DNA of 64,000 bases from Streptomyces sp. NBC_00683 (GTDB taxonomy: Bacteria; Actinomycetota; Actinomycetes; Streptomycetales; Streptomycetaceae): assembly GCF_036226745.1 (NCBI RefSeq), contig NZ_CP109013.1, positions 2,604,001 through 2,668,000 of the forward strand, written 5' to 3'. The position numbers and the translations under genes were made by a program. Positions 1 through 10,029 of this stretch are shown here, piece after piece. Numbering within the stretch: position 1 is the stretch's first letter; every line of letters starts with the position of its first letter. The notes under the pieces are model-generated. The model was not told the origin of the DNA. It made no database searches and saw nothing but the letters and a program-made list of their open reading frames with translations.

Positions 1-285
1 CCGCCCGTCCGGGCCGAGAGCCTTCGACGTGCTCCGTCCCGCGTGTCGGGTAAGACTGGGACGAGAGCGAGCAGCGGGCGTGCTGGTCCCCGGCACCCCC
101 GGCCACGATGCGGAGGCCGGGGGCGCACGACCGGAGCACGCAAGCAATGCCATCCCACCCCGTCCGACCTCTGGACGGGACCGCGGATGCGGAGTTCTCT
201 GGCATACGGGGGCTGCGGGCGCACCTACGACATCGGGGGCCGCCCACTCGGGCACGACACCTCTCGGCGGATTGGGGCGCATTCC
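1..285. other. Upstream region of the methyltransferase gene, no gene supported
   Basis: The methyltransferase reading frame stays open leftwards to about position 43. The third-position GC bias typical of this genome is lost upstream of 286 and the encoded residues look random, so I read this stretch as promoter and leader DNA. No terminator, RNA gene or truncated neighbour is recognisable at the left edge. Confidence 0.5.
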
Positions 286-1152
286 ATGACACCAACGCTC
301 GTCCGGCACCACCGGTATGCGGATTCGTCCGCCACCGTGGATGGCGGCACCCGTGCCCGTGACTGGGCCGAGATCCAGGAGCGCATGCTGGCGCCGCTCT
401 ACGAAGCGGTGTACGAGCGGCTCGAGGTCGGGGCCGGTACCCGGATGCTCTCCCTCGGCTGCGGCTCCGGGCTCGCCCTGCTCATCGCGGCATCGCGCGG
501 GGCGCACGTCACCGGAGTCGACACCGACCGTGAACGGCTCGCACTGGCCCGCGAGCGCCTCGTGTCCGGCCAGGAAGCCGGGCCCGGACGGCCGGACGCA
601 CCGGCGCGGGCGCGGCTGGTCGCCGGTCCCCCGTCGGCGGCCGCACCGGCCGGTGAACCGCCGTACAACCTGCTCACCGCGTTCGATCCGATCGGCTGCG
701 CGGCCGGCGACTCCGACGGGCTCTCGCCCGCGCTCGCCTCCGCCGTGCCGCTGGCCGCGCGGGGGGCCACCGTGGTCCTGACCGGCTGGGGACCGCCCGA
801 GCGGTGTGCCACGGCTCCGGTGCTCCGGGTGGCGGCCCGGCTCGCCGAGTCGGCGCGCACACCGCGCCCCGGCGGCTGGCGGCCCGCGCTGCGGGACGAC
901 CTGGAGGACGTCGCGGCGCGGGCGGGGCTGAAGCCCGACGGATCGGGCCGGGTCTCCTGCCCGTTCGGGTACGCGGACCTGGACAGCGCGGTGCGCGGAC
1001 TGCTGTCGACCGGCCTCTTCGACACGGCGATACGGGCCACGGACCGTTCCCAGGTGGAGAAGGAGGTCGCGGAGGCGCTGCATCCGCACCGGCGGCCCGA
1101 CGGGACGGTGTGGATGCCGAACGTCTTCCGTTATCTGGTGTGCGTGGTCTAG
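286..1152 (+). CDS. SAM-dependent methyltransferase (class I)
   Basis: The 288-residue protein carries a class I methyltransferase fold. Motif I is LSLGCGSGLAL at about residues 50-60, followed by the acidic post-I strand VTGVDTDRERL that would bind the ribose of S-adenosylmethionine. The acceptor cannot be deduced; the family covers small molecules, quinones and proteins. The ATG at 286 is preferred because upstream codons in the same frame lack normal GC3 bias; its ribosome site is weak, so a GTG a little downstream is possible. The gene stands alone and converges on ffh across a very long hairpin. Class assignment is safe, function unknown. Confidence 0.75.
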   Translation: MTPTLVRHHRYADSSATVDGGTRARDWAEIQERMLAPLYEAVYERLEVGAGTRMLSLGCGSGLALLIAASRGAHVTGVDTDRERLALARERLVSGQEAGPGRPDAPARARLVAGPPSAAAPAGEPPYNLLTAFDPIGCAAGDSDGLSPALASAVPLAARGATVVLTGWGPPERCATAPVLRVAARLAESARTPRPGGWRPALRDDLEDVAARAGLKPDGSGRVSCPFGYADLDSAVRGLLSTGLFDTAIRATDRSQVEKEVAEALHPHRRPDGTVWMPNVFRYLVCVV

Positions 1153-1153
1153 C

Positions 1154-1216
1154 GGCCGGAGACATGAGGAAGGGGCGCCCCGCCGAGCGGGGCGCCCCTT
1201 CCTCATGTCTCCGGCC
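1154..1216. terminator. Bidirectional terminator between methyltransferase and ffh
   Basis: A perfect inverted repeat has 28-bp arms (1154-1181 and 1189-1216) and a 7-nt loop. It starts one base after the methyltransferase stop and ends two bases before the ffh stop, so it fills the whole convergent gap. There is no T-run on either side, which is usual for Streptomyces. Confidence 0.85.
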
Positions 1217-1218
1217 GG

Positions 1219-2766
1219 TCAGCCCATGAACTTCTTGAACTCGTCCGGCAGTTCGAAGTTCTTGTCCTCCTGGGCGGGAAGACCGAACGCGCCGCCCTGC
1301 GTCGCGGCCTCACGGCGGGCCGCCTCGGCCTGCTCCTCGGCCTTGCGCTTCATCGGGTTGCCGCTCTTGCGCTTGCCCTTGGCCTGCTTGACCTGCTTCT
1401 TCTGACGGCCCGCGCCGCCACCCGAGCCGGGCATCCCGGGCATGCCCGGCATTCCGCCGCCCTGGGCCATCTTCGACATCATCTTGCGGGCCTCGAAGAA
1501 CCGCTCCACCAGGCTCTTCACGGCGGAGACCTCGACGCCGGAGCCCTTGGCGATACGGGCCCGGCGCGAACCGTTGATGACGGTCGGTTCCTGGCGCTCG
1601 TGCGGCGTCATCGACTTGATGATCGCGGCCGTGCGGTCCACGTCCCGCTCGTCGATGTTGGCGATCTGGTCCTTGATCTGCCCCATGCCGGGCAGCATCC
1701 CGAGCAGCTTGGAGATGGAGCCCATCTTCCTGACCTGCTCCATCTGCGCCAGGAAGTCGTCGAGCGTGAAGTCCTTGCCCTTGCTCGACGCCAGCTTGGA
1801 GGCCATTTGAGCGGCCTCTTCCTGGCTGAAGGTCTTCTCCGCCTGCTCGATCAGGGTGAGCAGGTCACCCATGTCGAGAATGCGGGACGCCATGCGGTCG
1901 GGGTGGAAGGCGTCGAAGTCCTCGAGCTTCTCACCGTTCGACGCGAACATGATCTGCTTGCCCGTGACATGGGCGATCGACAGGGCGGCACCACCACGGG
2001 CGTCACCGTCGAGCTTGGAGAGGACCACGCCGTCGAAGCCGACGCCGTCGCGGAAGGCCTCGGCGGTGTTGACCGCGTCCTGGCCGATCATCGCGTCGAC
2101 GACGAAGAGGATCTCGTCGGGGCTGACGGCGTCGCGGATGTCCGCGGCCTGCCGCATCAGCTCCTGGTCGATACCGAGGCGGCCCGCGGTGTCGACCACG
2201 ACCACGTCGTACTGCTTGGCCCGGGCGTGCTCGATCGAGTCCTTGGCGACCTGGACCGGGTCACCCACACCGTTGCCCGGCTCCGGCGCGTACACCGCGA
2301 CACCGGCGCGGTCGGCGACGACGCTGAGCTGGTTCACGGCGTTCGGGCGCTGGAGGTCACAGGCGACCAGCAGCGGCGAGTGGCCCTGGCTCTTGAGCCA
2401 GAGACCGAGCTTTCCGGCGAGGGTCGTCTTACCCGCACCCTGCAGACCCGCGAGCATGATCACGGTGGGAGGGTTCTTGGCGAACCGGAGGCGCCGGGTC
2501 TCGCCGCCGAGGATCCCTACGAGCTCCTCGTTGACGATCTTGACGACCTGCTGGGCCGGGTTCAGCGCCTGGGAGACCTCGACGCCGCGCGCCCGCTCCT
2601 TGACGTTGGCGATGAACGCACGGACGACGGGCAGGGCGACATCGGCCTCGAGCAGTGCGATACGGATCTCGCGAGCCGTGGCGTCGATGTCCGCCTCGGA
2701 CAAGCGGCCCTTGCCCCTGAGGTTTTTGAAGGTCGCGCTAAGGCGGTCGGAGAGAGTATCGAACAC
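1219..2766 (-). CDS. ffh: Signal recognition particle protein Ffh (SRP54)
   Basis: This 515-residue GTPase binds 4.5S RNA and signal peptides of nascent membrane and secreted proteins, and docks with FtsY. The N domain is followed by the G domain: P-loop GLQGAGKTT near residue 108, DTAGRLG near 192, and the SRP-specific SKLDGDARGG near 250. The M domain (about 320-440) is followed by a Met/Gly-rich tail (MPGMPGMPG) and a basic Lys-rich C-terminus. The start is GTG. It lies about 120 bp downstream of glnD on the same strand, so it probably has its own promoter. Its receptor gene ftsY lies about 7 kb away. Confidence 0.98.
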   Translation of the reverse strand: MFDTLSDRLSATFKNLRGKGRLSEADIDATAREIRIALLEADVALPVVRAFIANVKERARGVEVSQALNPAQQVVKIVNEELVGILGGETRRLRFAKNPPTVIMLAGLQGAGKTTLAGKLGLWLKSQGHSPLLVACDLQRPNAVNQLSVVADRAGVAVYAPEPGNGVGDPVQVAKDSIEHARAKQYDVVVVDTAGRLGIDQELMRQAADIRDAVSPDEILFVVDAMIGQDAVNTAEAFRDGVGFDGVVLSKLDGDARGGAALSIAHVTGKQIMFASNGEKLEDFDAFHPDRMASRILDMGDLLTLIEQAEKTFSQEEAAQMASKLASSKGKDFTLDDFLAQMEQVRKMGSISKLLGMLPGMGQIKDQIANIDERDVDRTAAIIKSMTPHERQEPTVINGSRRARIAKGSGVEVSAVKSLVERFFEARKMMSKMAQGGGMPGMPGMPGSGGGAGRQKKQVKQAKGKRKSGNPMKRKAEEQAEAARREAATQGGAFGLPAQEDKNFELPDEFKKFMG

Positions 2767-2888
2767 GGCGCTCGTCGGTCCTCAGGGTCGGGGGTGGTGG
2801 CAGGTCAATCGCCCTCCAGGGTATCCGGACCCCGTGGAACGCAAAGCCCCCGGCCGTTTCTCGTGACGAACGGCTCCGGCAGCGGGGT

Positions 2889-5342
2889 TCAGCGCAGTGC
2901 CTTCTCCACCTCCCGGGCGACTGCCGCCGCCCGCTCCCGGGGCAGCGGCTCACCGTCGGTGTCCGTGACGTAGAAGGCGTCCACCGCGTTCGCGCCGAGC
3001 GTCGAGACATGGGCGCTGCGCACCCGTACCGCGCTCTGCTCCAGTGCCCAGCCGATCCGGTGCAGCAGTCCCGGGGCGTCCTGGGCGCGCACCTCGATCA
3101 CCGTGGCGAGCCGCGAGCCGGCCGCCGCCACGGTCACCCTGGGCGGCGGCGCCTTCACCCCGCGCCGCCTCGGGTAGGCGGCCTCGCGCTCGGCGAGACG
3201 GGTCCGGATGTCCAGCGACCCGTCCAGGGCGCGTACGAGGTCGGCACGGAGCCGGACGGCCTGCGGGAGGGATCCGTACTCGGCCGCGACCCGCCAGCTG
3301 AGCACCAGCAGACCGGCTGTTTCGCCGAGCTCGGTGGGGAGCTCGACGGCGCGCAGATCGGCGGCGCGGACGGTGAGGCGGTGCAGGGCGAGCACACCGG
3401 CCGCGGCCGGCAGCACGCCGGGGCGGTCGGGCAGGGCGATGAGGAGTTCGACGCCGACGGGCCCCGGTTCGCCGTCCTCCGAGACGGGCTCGGGCTGGGT
3501 GTGCAGGGACAGGACGGGTTCGCCGGTGCGCAGGGCCTCGATCGCGAGACGTTCCTGTTCGGCGCTGGGCGCGAGGGGTTCCGGCTCGGGCGGCTCCTCC
3601 CCGGCCAGGAGCGCCGCGACGCGCTTGACGAGGTCCGTGACGAGGGAGGCACGCCAGGAGCTCCACGCGGCGGGCCCGGTGGCCAGCGCGTCGGCCTCGG
3701 TCAGGGCGTGCAGGAGTTCCAGGGTGGAGGCGCTGCCCACGGCGGTCGCGACGGAGCGGACGGTCGCCGGATCGTCGAGGTCGCGCCGGGTGGCGGTCTC
3801 GATGAGCAGGAGGTGGTGGCGTACGAGGGTGGCGAGGACACCCACGTCCTGCTTGTCGAAGCCGATGCGGGCGGCCATGTCGCGCGCGATGACCTCGCCC
3901 GCGACGGAGTGGTCCCCGGGCCAGCCCTTGCCGATGTCGTGGAGGAGGGCCGCGACCAGGAGGAGATCGGGGCGGCCGACGCGGCGGGTGAGGGTGGAGG
4001 CGCGGACGGCCGTCTCGACGAGGTGGCGGTCGACGGTCCAGGTGTGGACGGGGTTGCGCTGCGGACGGCAGTGGACCCGTTCCCAGTCGGGCAGCAGCCG
4101 GGTGATGATGCCTTCCGCCTCCAGGGCCTCCCAGACGCCGACGGTTGCCTCGCCCGCGCCCAGCAGGGTGACGAGCTCCTCGCGGGCCTGCGGCGGCCAC
4201 GGCACGGGCATCGGCTGGGCCGCGGTCCTCAGATGGCGTACGAGGTGGCGGGAGAGCGGCAGCCCGGACTCGGCCGCCGCCGCGGCGGCCCGGAGGGTGA
4301 GGACGGGGTCCTTCTCGGGGCGTGCGGTGCGTGCGAGGACGACTTCGCCGTCCGCCTCGACGACGCCCTCGGCCAGCGGGGTGCGTTCCGGGGCGGCCTT
4401 GGTACCGCCGCCGAGGATCGCCCGCAGCCGGGGCCGGACGGAGCGGGCGCGCAGGACGCGGTTGACCTCGCGCCAGGTGACGTCGGTGGCGTACGAGACG
4501 GTGCGGGCGGCCTCGTACACCTGGCGCAGCAGGGCGTCGGAGTCGAGGAGGCCGAGGGCGCCGGCGACCTGGTCCTGCTCCTGGAGGGCGAGGCGGTCGG
4601 TGGCGCGGCCGGTGGTGAGGTGGAGGGCGTCGCGGGCGTCGAGGAGGGTGCGACGGGCTTCGGCGAGGCCTTCGCGGGGTGCGTCGGCGACCCAGGAGGC
4701 GGCGACGGCGCGCAGGGCGGTGGCGTCGCGGAGGCCGCCGCGGGCTTCCTTGAGGTCGGGTTCCAGCAGGAACTGGAGCTCGCCCATGCGTTCGGCGCGC
4801 TCCCGGCAGAGTTCGTCGAGGGCGGGGAGACGCTTGGGTGCCTGGTTCCGCCAGTCGGCGAGGATCGCGGTGCGCAGTCCGGCGACGAGGCCGAGGTCTC
4901 CGGCGACGGGGCGCGCGTCGAGCAGCCCGAGCTGGACCTTGAGGTCCTCACCGGCGGTCTTGAGCGCTTCGCCGGGGGTGCGTACGGAGTGGTCGAGGGC
5001 CAGGCCGAGGTCCCACACGGGGTACCAGATGCGGTCGGCGAGGGCGGCGATGGCTCCGGCGTCGGCGCTGCCGTCGTGCAGGAGCAGGAGGTCGAGGTCG
5101 CTGCGCGGGGAGAGTTCGCCGCGGCCGTAGCCGCCGACCGCGACGAGGGCCGCGCCGCGGACGCCCGCCGCCTCGGCGGCCGCAGTGAACAGCGCGGTCA
5201 GCCACTCGTCGGTGATCCGGGCCAGGGCAGCACGGCGCGGCGGCCCGGACTGCGTCTTCTCCTGGAGAAGACGCAGCCGGGCCGCCGCGTAGCCGCTGGG
5301 TCCCGAGTCCTCGGATTCGGTGGTCACTTCGGTGCTCGTCAC
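2889..5342 (-). CDS. glnD: [Protein-PII] uridylyl/adenylyltransferase GlnD
   Basis: GlnD modifies and demodifies the PII protein GlnK in response to nitrogen status; in Streptomyces the modification is adenylylation rather than uridylylation. The 817-residue protein has the nucleotidyltransferase motif GGYGRGE at 70-76 with metal-binding SDLDL at 81-85, an HD phosphohydrolase domain with LLHDIGKG near 465, and two C-terminal ACT domains (about 640-815; RPGVLPAAA and APGLLHRIG). The start is GTG, preceded by a GGAAAGG ribosome site. It is the last gene of amtB-glnK-glnD, 32 bp after the glnK stop. A weak hairpin near 2853-2874 could end the transcript. Confidence 0.97.
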   Translation of the reverse strand: MTSTEVTTESEDSGPSGYAAARLRLLQEKTQSGPPRRAALARITDEWLTALFTAAAEAAGVRGAALVAVGGYGRGELSPRSDLDLLLLHDGSADAGAIAALADRIWYPVWDLGLALDHSVRTPGEALKTAGEDLKVQLGLLDARPVAGDLGLVAGLRTAILADWRNQAPKRLPALDELCRERAERMGELQFLLEPDLKEARGGLRDATALRAVAASWVADAPREGLAEARRTLLDARDALHLTTGRATDRLALQEQDQVAGALGLLDSDALLRQVYEAARTVSYATDVTWREVNRVLRARSVRPRLRAILGGGTKAAPERTPLAEGVVEADGEVVLARTARPEKDPVLTLRAAAAAAESGLPLSRHLVRHLRTAAQPMPVPWPPQAREELVTLLGAGEATVGVWEALEAEGIITRLLPDWERVHCRPQRNPVHTWTVDRHLVETAVRASTLTRRVGRPDLLLVAALLHDIGKGWPGDHSVAGEVIARDMAARIGFDKQDVGVLATLVRHHLLLIETATRRDLDDPATVRSVATAVGSASTLELLHALTEADALATGPAAWSSWRASLVTDLVKRVAALLAGEEPPEPEPLAPSAEQERLAIEALRTGEPVLSLHTQPEPVSEDGEPGPVGVELLIALPDRPGVLPAAAGVLALHRLTVRAADLRAVELPTELGETAGLLVLSWRVAAEYGSLPQAVRLRADLVRALDGSLDIRTRLAEREAAYPRRRGVKAPPPRVTVAAAGSRLATVIEVRAQDAPGLLHRIGWALEQSAVRVRSAHVSTLGANAVDAFYVTDTDGEPLPRERAAAVAREVEKALR

Positions 5343-5374
5343 CCAGCTGCCTTTCCGTTCGGGGGAACCGTCGG

Positions 5375-7132
<1,758 letters not shown>

Positions 7133-7182
7133 TTATGCGCCATGAGATTCGCGCAGCGCGGTTTCCACGAATGCCGCACGAT

Positions 7183-7218
7183 GTTTCGCCCCAGTGACGA
7201 AGGGGCTTCGCGTGTTAC
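7183..7218 (-). promoter_or_regulatory. Putative GlnR binding site upstream of amtB
   Basis: Read on the minus strand, GTCAC-N6-GAAAC (7198 to 7183) matches the gTnAC-n6-GaAAC half of the published Streptomyces GlnR box. A further GTAAC lies 20 bp upstream (7218-7214), close to but not exactly the 22-bp repeat of the consensus. The site is about 120-155 bp upstream of the amtB start. The match is partial and binding is inferred. Confidence 0.5.
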
Positions 7219-7310
7219 GTCCGAATGAACCGGGAGTGGCGAAGCCGTTGTGCTGCCTACCATGCTGCCTGCGCCGCATACGGTGCGGTTCGGACGGCTC
7301 AGGACGTGAA

Positions 7311-7386
7311 CCGGCCACGGCAGCCACCCGCTGACCTGGCAATGGGGGAGCCGAGTCGGGATGTACGGGATGGCTGTCGTGGCCGG
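7311..7386 (-). terminator. Long-loop inverted repeat after nsdA
   Basis: Two 16-base arms (7311-7326 and 7371-7386) are complementary at 15 of 16 positions and are separated by 44 bases. The repeat begins 15 bp after the nsdA stop in the direction of its transcription, so it may act as a terminator or shield amtB from readthrough. The long loop makes this uncertain. The rest of 7063-7401 holds only the amtB promoter region. Confidence 0.4.
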
Positions 7387-7401
7387 TGGTCGGGGTGGCG
7401 G

Positions 7402-8877
7402 TCAGACCGCTTCCGCTGTCTCCGGAAGCTGCTCGGTGAGCAGGTCGGTGAGCCGGGCGACCTCGGGAATGTCACCGAAGTCCCTGGCAGCGGTGTCGAC
7501 GGTCTTGCGGAGCCGCGTGTTCACGCGCTCGGACCTGACCTTCTTGGCGATCTTCAGGGCCCGGGTGGCCAGCACGGTCGACTCCTCGGGCTCGCGCTTG
7601 AGGAGGTGCACGGTGGCCATGCCGATCAGATTGAGTGCGAAGGACCTCTGGTGCTCGTCGTCCTCGCCGAAGAGTTCGACGGCGCGCGCCATGACGGGCT
7701 CCGCGAGCGAGGCGTACGTGGGGCTGCGGCCTGCGACGTAGGCGAGGTCACGGTAGGAATGGGCGTTCTCGCCGTGCAGTTCGGCGTCGGAGAAGAAGCG
7801 GATCCAGTCGGGCTCGGGCTCGCCGTCGAGTCCGGCGTCGGCGAAGGTGTCCTCCGCCATCCGGACCGCCCGCTTGCACTTGCTGGGCTGGCCCATGTTG
7901 GCGTACGCACGGGCCTCCATCGCATACAGCATGGCCTGGGTGCGTCCGGTGGCGCAGTCCCGGCTGCCGTACTGGGCGAGGTGGATGAGTTCGAGTGCGT
8001 CGTCGGGCCGCCCGAGGTGAATCATCTGACGGCTCATGCTGGACAGGATGTACGAACCCAGCGGCTTGTCCCCCGCCTCCTTGGAGGCGTGCAGGGCGAG
8101 GACGAAGTACTTCTGCGCGGTGGGCTGGAGGCCTACGTCGTAGCTCATCCAGCCGGCCAGTTCGGCCAGTTCGGCGGCGCACCGGAAGAGGCGCTTGGCG
8201 GTCGCCTCGGGCTGGGATTCCTGTAACAGGTCGGTGACCTCGTGGAGCTGGCCCACGACGGCCTTGCGGCGCAGTCCGCCGCCGCACTGCGCGTCCCACT
8301 GGCGGAACATCGCGGTGGTGGACTCCAGCAGGTCCAGCTCGGGCCCGGAGAGCCGTGAGGGGCGTCCGCCGGGGGCGGCCTGTTCCGGGACCGGGGGTCC
8401 GGAGGGGGCCACGGGGACCAGCCAGCGCTGCATCGGCTCGATGAGGGTGGGGCCCGCCGCCAGGGCGAGGGAGGAGCCGAGGAAGCCGCGCCGCGCCAGC
8501 ATCAGGTCGCTGCGGGAGAACTCACTGAGCAGCGCGACGGTCTGCGGGCCCGCCCAGGGCAGGTCGACCCCGGCCACCGAGGGGGACTGGTGGGCGGCGC
8601 GCAGGCCGAGGTCCTCGACCGCGACGACGGCGCCGAAGCGTTCGGAGAAGAGCTCGGAGAGGATGCGCGGAATGGGTTCACGGGGTTGTTCACCGTCGAG
8701 CCAGCGCCGGACCCGGGAGGTGTCGGTGCTGATGTGGTGGGCGCCCAACTGGCGTGCACGCCGGTTCACCTGGCGCGCGAGCTCGCCCTTCGACCAGCCG
8801 CTGCGCACGAACCATGATCCCAATTGCCCGTTGGGGCGCTTTCCGGCATTCGCCTCGCCTGCGCCGCTGCCACTCAC
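7402..8877 (-). CDS. nsdA: NsdA, negative regulator of antibiotic production and sporulation
   Basis: The 491-residue protein matches the Streptomyces NsdA family. In S. coelicolor loss of nsdA increases antibiotic production and sporulation (established); the mechanism is unclear. The N-terminus (GQLGSWFVRSGWSKGELARQ) resembles a helix-turn-helix or XRE-like segment, and the C-terminal two thirds is helical with TPR-like repeats (SFALNLIGMATVHLLK). The GTG at 8877 gives the family N-terminus VSGSGAGEANAG; the frame continues upstream to 9054 in less coding-like sequence. The start is therefore inferred from family memory. It sits beside the amtB operon, as in S. coelicolor. Confidence 0.9.
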   Translation of the reverse strand: MSGSGAGEANAGKRPNGQLGSWFVRSGWSKGELARQVNRRARQLGAHHISTDTSRVRRWLDGEQPREPIPRILSELFSERFGAVVAVEDLGLRAAHQSPSVAGVDLPWAGPQTVALLSEFSRSDLMLARRGFLGSSLALAAGPTLIEPMQRWLVPVAPSGPPVPEQAAPGGRPSRLSGPELDLLESTTAMFRQWDAQCGGGLRRKAVVGQLHEVTDLLQESQPEATAKRLFRCAAELAELAGWMSYDVGLQPTAQKYFVLALHASKEAGDKPLGSYILSSMSRQMIHLGRPDDALELIHLAQYGSRDCATGRTQAMLYAMEARAYANMGQPSKCKRAVRMAEDTFADAGLDGEPEPDWIRFFSDAELHGENAHSYRDLAYVAGRSPTYASLAEPVMARAVELFGEDDEHQRSFALNLIGMATVHLLKREPEESTVLATRALKIAKKVRSERVNTRLRKTVDTAARDFGDIPEVARLTDLLTEQLPETAEAV

Positions 8878-9306
8878 TGGAACGCCCCCATCCCGCTGAA
8901 ACCTGTCGCGCGAACCTCTATCAGAATGCCGTGCATCGGTGCTGCCCGTACGGGCGTTGCGCACCATCGAACAGAGAGTCGGGTTGCCCGGGGCATACCC
9001 GTGAGCGCACATGCAATTGCATGGTTCGAGTACCGACGGTAATCCTACGATCACTGCTCACGCGAGGGTGACCACAGAAACGCCACCATTCGCCACCCCT
9101 TCGGATGAACGCGCCCGGCGCTGACCGCGATTCACTTGACAGGCCGCGATCAGGGACGAGCGGAGTGAAGCATTCAGGGGCGCGTGAACCGTATCGCGCA
9201 ACCCATCGATGTCACCCCCACGCGTCATATGACCGTCGGCAGCGCCGGAGGACGCTCGCGTGCTCCGGGTCGTAACCACCGGTGACTCGGACCCGTTGGA
9301 GGGGGC
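8878..9306. other. Divergent intergenic region nsdA / primase-like gene
   Basis: This 429-bp stretch is less GC-rich than its neighbours and carries no supported gene. It must hold the promoters of nsdA (leftward) and of the primase-polymerase-like gene (rightward). I see no strong palindrome or terminator. Confidence 0.5.
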
Positions 9307-9954
9307 ATGGGCTTCACGATCGGCGGCATCCGTGAGATGCGATCCGGCTCGCGGCGCCGCGGCCGTGCGGCCGAGGGCACCGCGGTGGCCGAGTACACAG
9401 GACTCTGGGGCTGGGCGGTGGCTCCGGGGGCACGGGCGAGCGACGGCGCCTGCTCGTGCGGCGACAGCGTGTGCGCGGCCCCCGGGGCACACCCCCTGGA
9501 CTTCGCCCAGGAGGTACCGGCGGGCGCCACCTTCTCGATCGCGGCGAACGCCTGGGCCGAGGTGCCCGGCGCCTCGATGCTGCTCCCCGTGGGGCGCAGC
9601 TTCGACGTGCTCGACGTCGCCGAGGCCGCCGGCCGGCGGGCCCTCGTACGCATGGAGCGGATGGGGCTGCCGCTGGGACCGGTCACGGTGACCCCCGCCG
9701 GCCGGACGCAGTTCTTCGTCGCCCCCGGAGCCGCGGCCGGACTGCCGGGGCTCCTGTACCGGATGGGCTGGGACGACGCGGATCTCGACCTGCGGGCGCT
9801 GGGCCCGGGTTCGTACATCACGGCTCCGCCGTCCGACCTCGGAGGTTTGGGGCCGGTCCGGTGGCTGCGTCCCCCGGTGCCGGACACGGCCGTCGCTCCC
9901 CCGCAGGCACGACTGCTGCTGGGGACGCTGGCCTACATATGCCACCGCTGGTGA
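9307..9954 (+). CDS. Bifunctional DNA primase/polymerase-like protein, probably inactive
   Basis: The 215-residue protein resembles the N-terminal domain of archaeo-eukaryotic primase-polymerases that Streptomyces encodes in many copies. The Cys-rich entry motif CSCGDSVCAAPGAHP is at about residues 51-65, and the acidic strand appears as SFDVLDV near 98-104. Where active members have a histidine in a GGRHLYF-like strand, this protein has GRTQFFV near 136-142, so the catalytic His seems to be replaced by Gln. No helicase domain follows. It is monocistronic and convergent with ftsY. A DNA-binding or structural role is as likely as synthesis. Confidence 0.7.
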   Translation: MGFTIGGIREMRSGSRRRGRAAEGTAVAEYTGLWGWAVAPGARASDGACSCGDSVCAAPGAHPLDFAQEVPAGATFSIAANAWAEVPGASMLLPVGRSFDVLDVAEAAGRRALVRMERMGLPLGPVTVTPAGRTQFFVAPGAAAGLPGLLYRMGWDDADLDLRALGPGSYITAPPSDLGGLGPVRWLRPPVPDTAVAPPQARLLLGTLAYICHRW

Positions 9955-9968
9955 CAGGCGGGACAGAC

Positions 9969-10007
9969 GGAAGGGCGGTGGACCCGAGGAGGGTCCACCG
10001 CCCTTCC
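9969..10007. terminator. Bidirectional terminator primase-like gene / ftsY
   Basis: A perfect 17-bp stem (9969-9985 with 9991-10007) has a GAGGA loop and lies between two convergent stops. It has no T-tract. Confidence 0.85.
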
Positions 10008-10029
10008 GGCGTGCGCGGGGGTACGGGAG

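Noticed and set aside
43..285. N-terminal extension of the methyltransferase
   Set aside because: The frame is open but GC3 falls to background and the residues are not domain-like.
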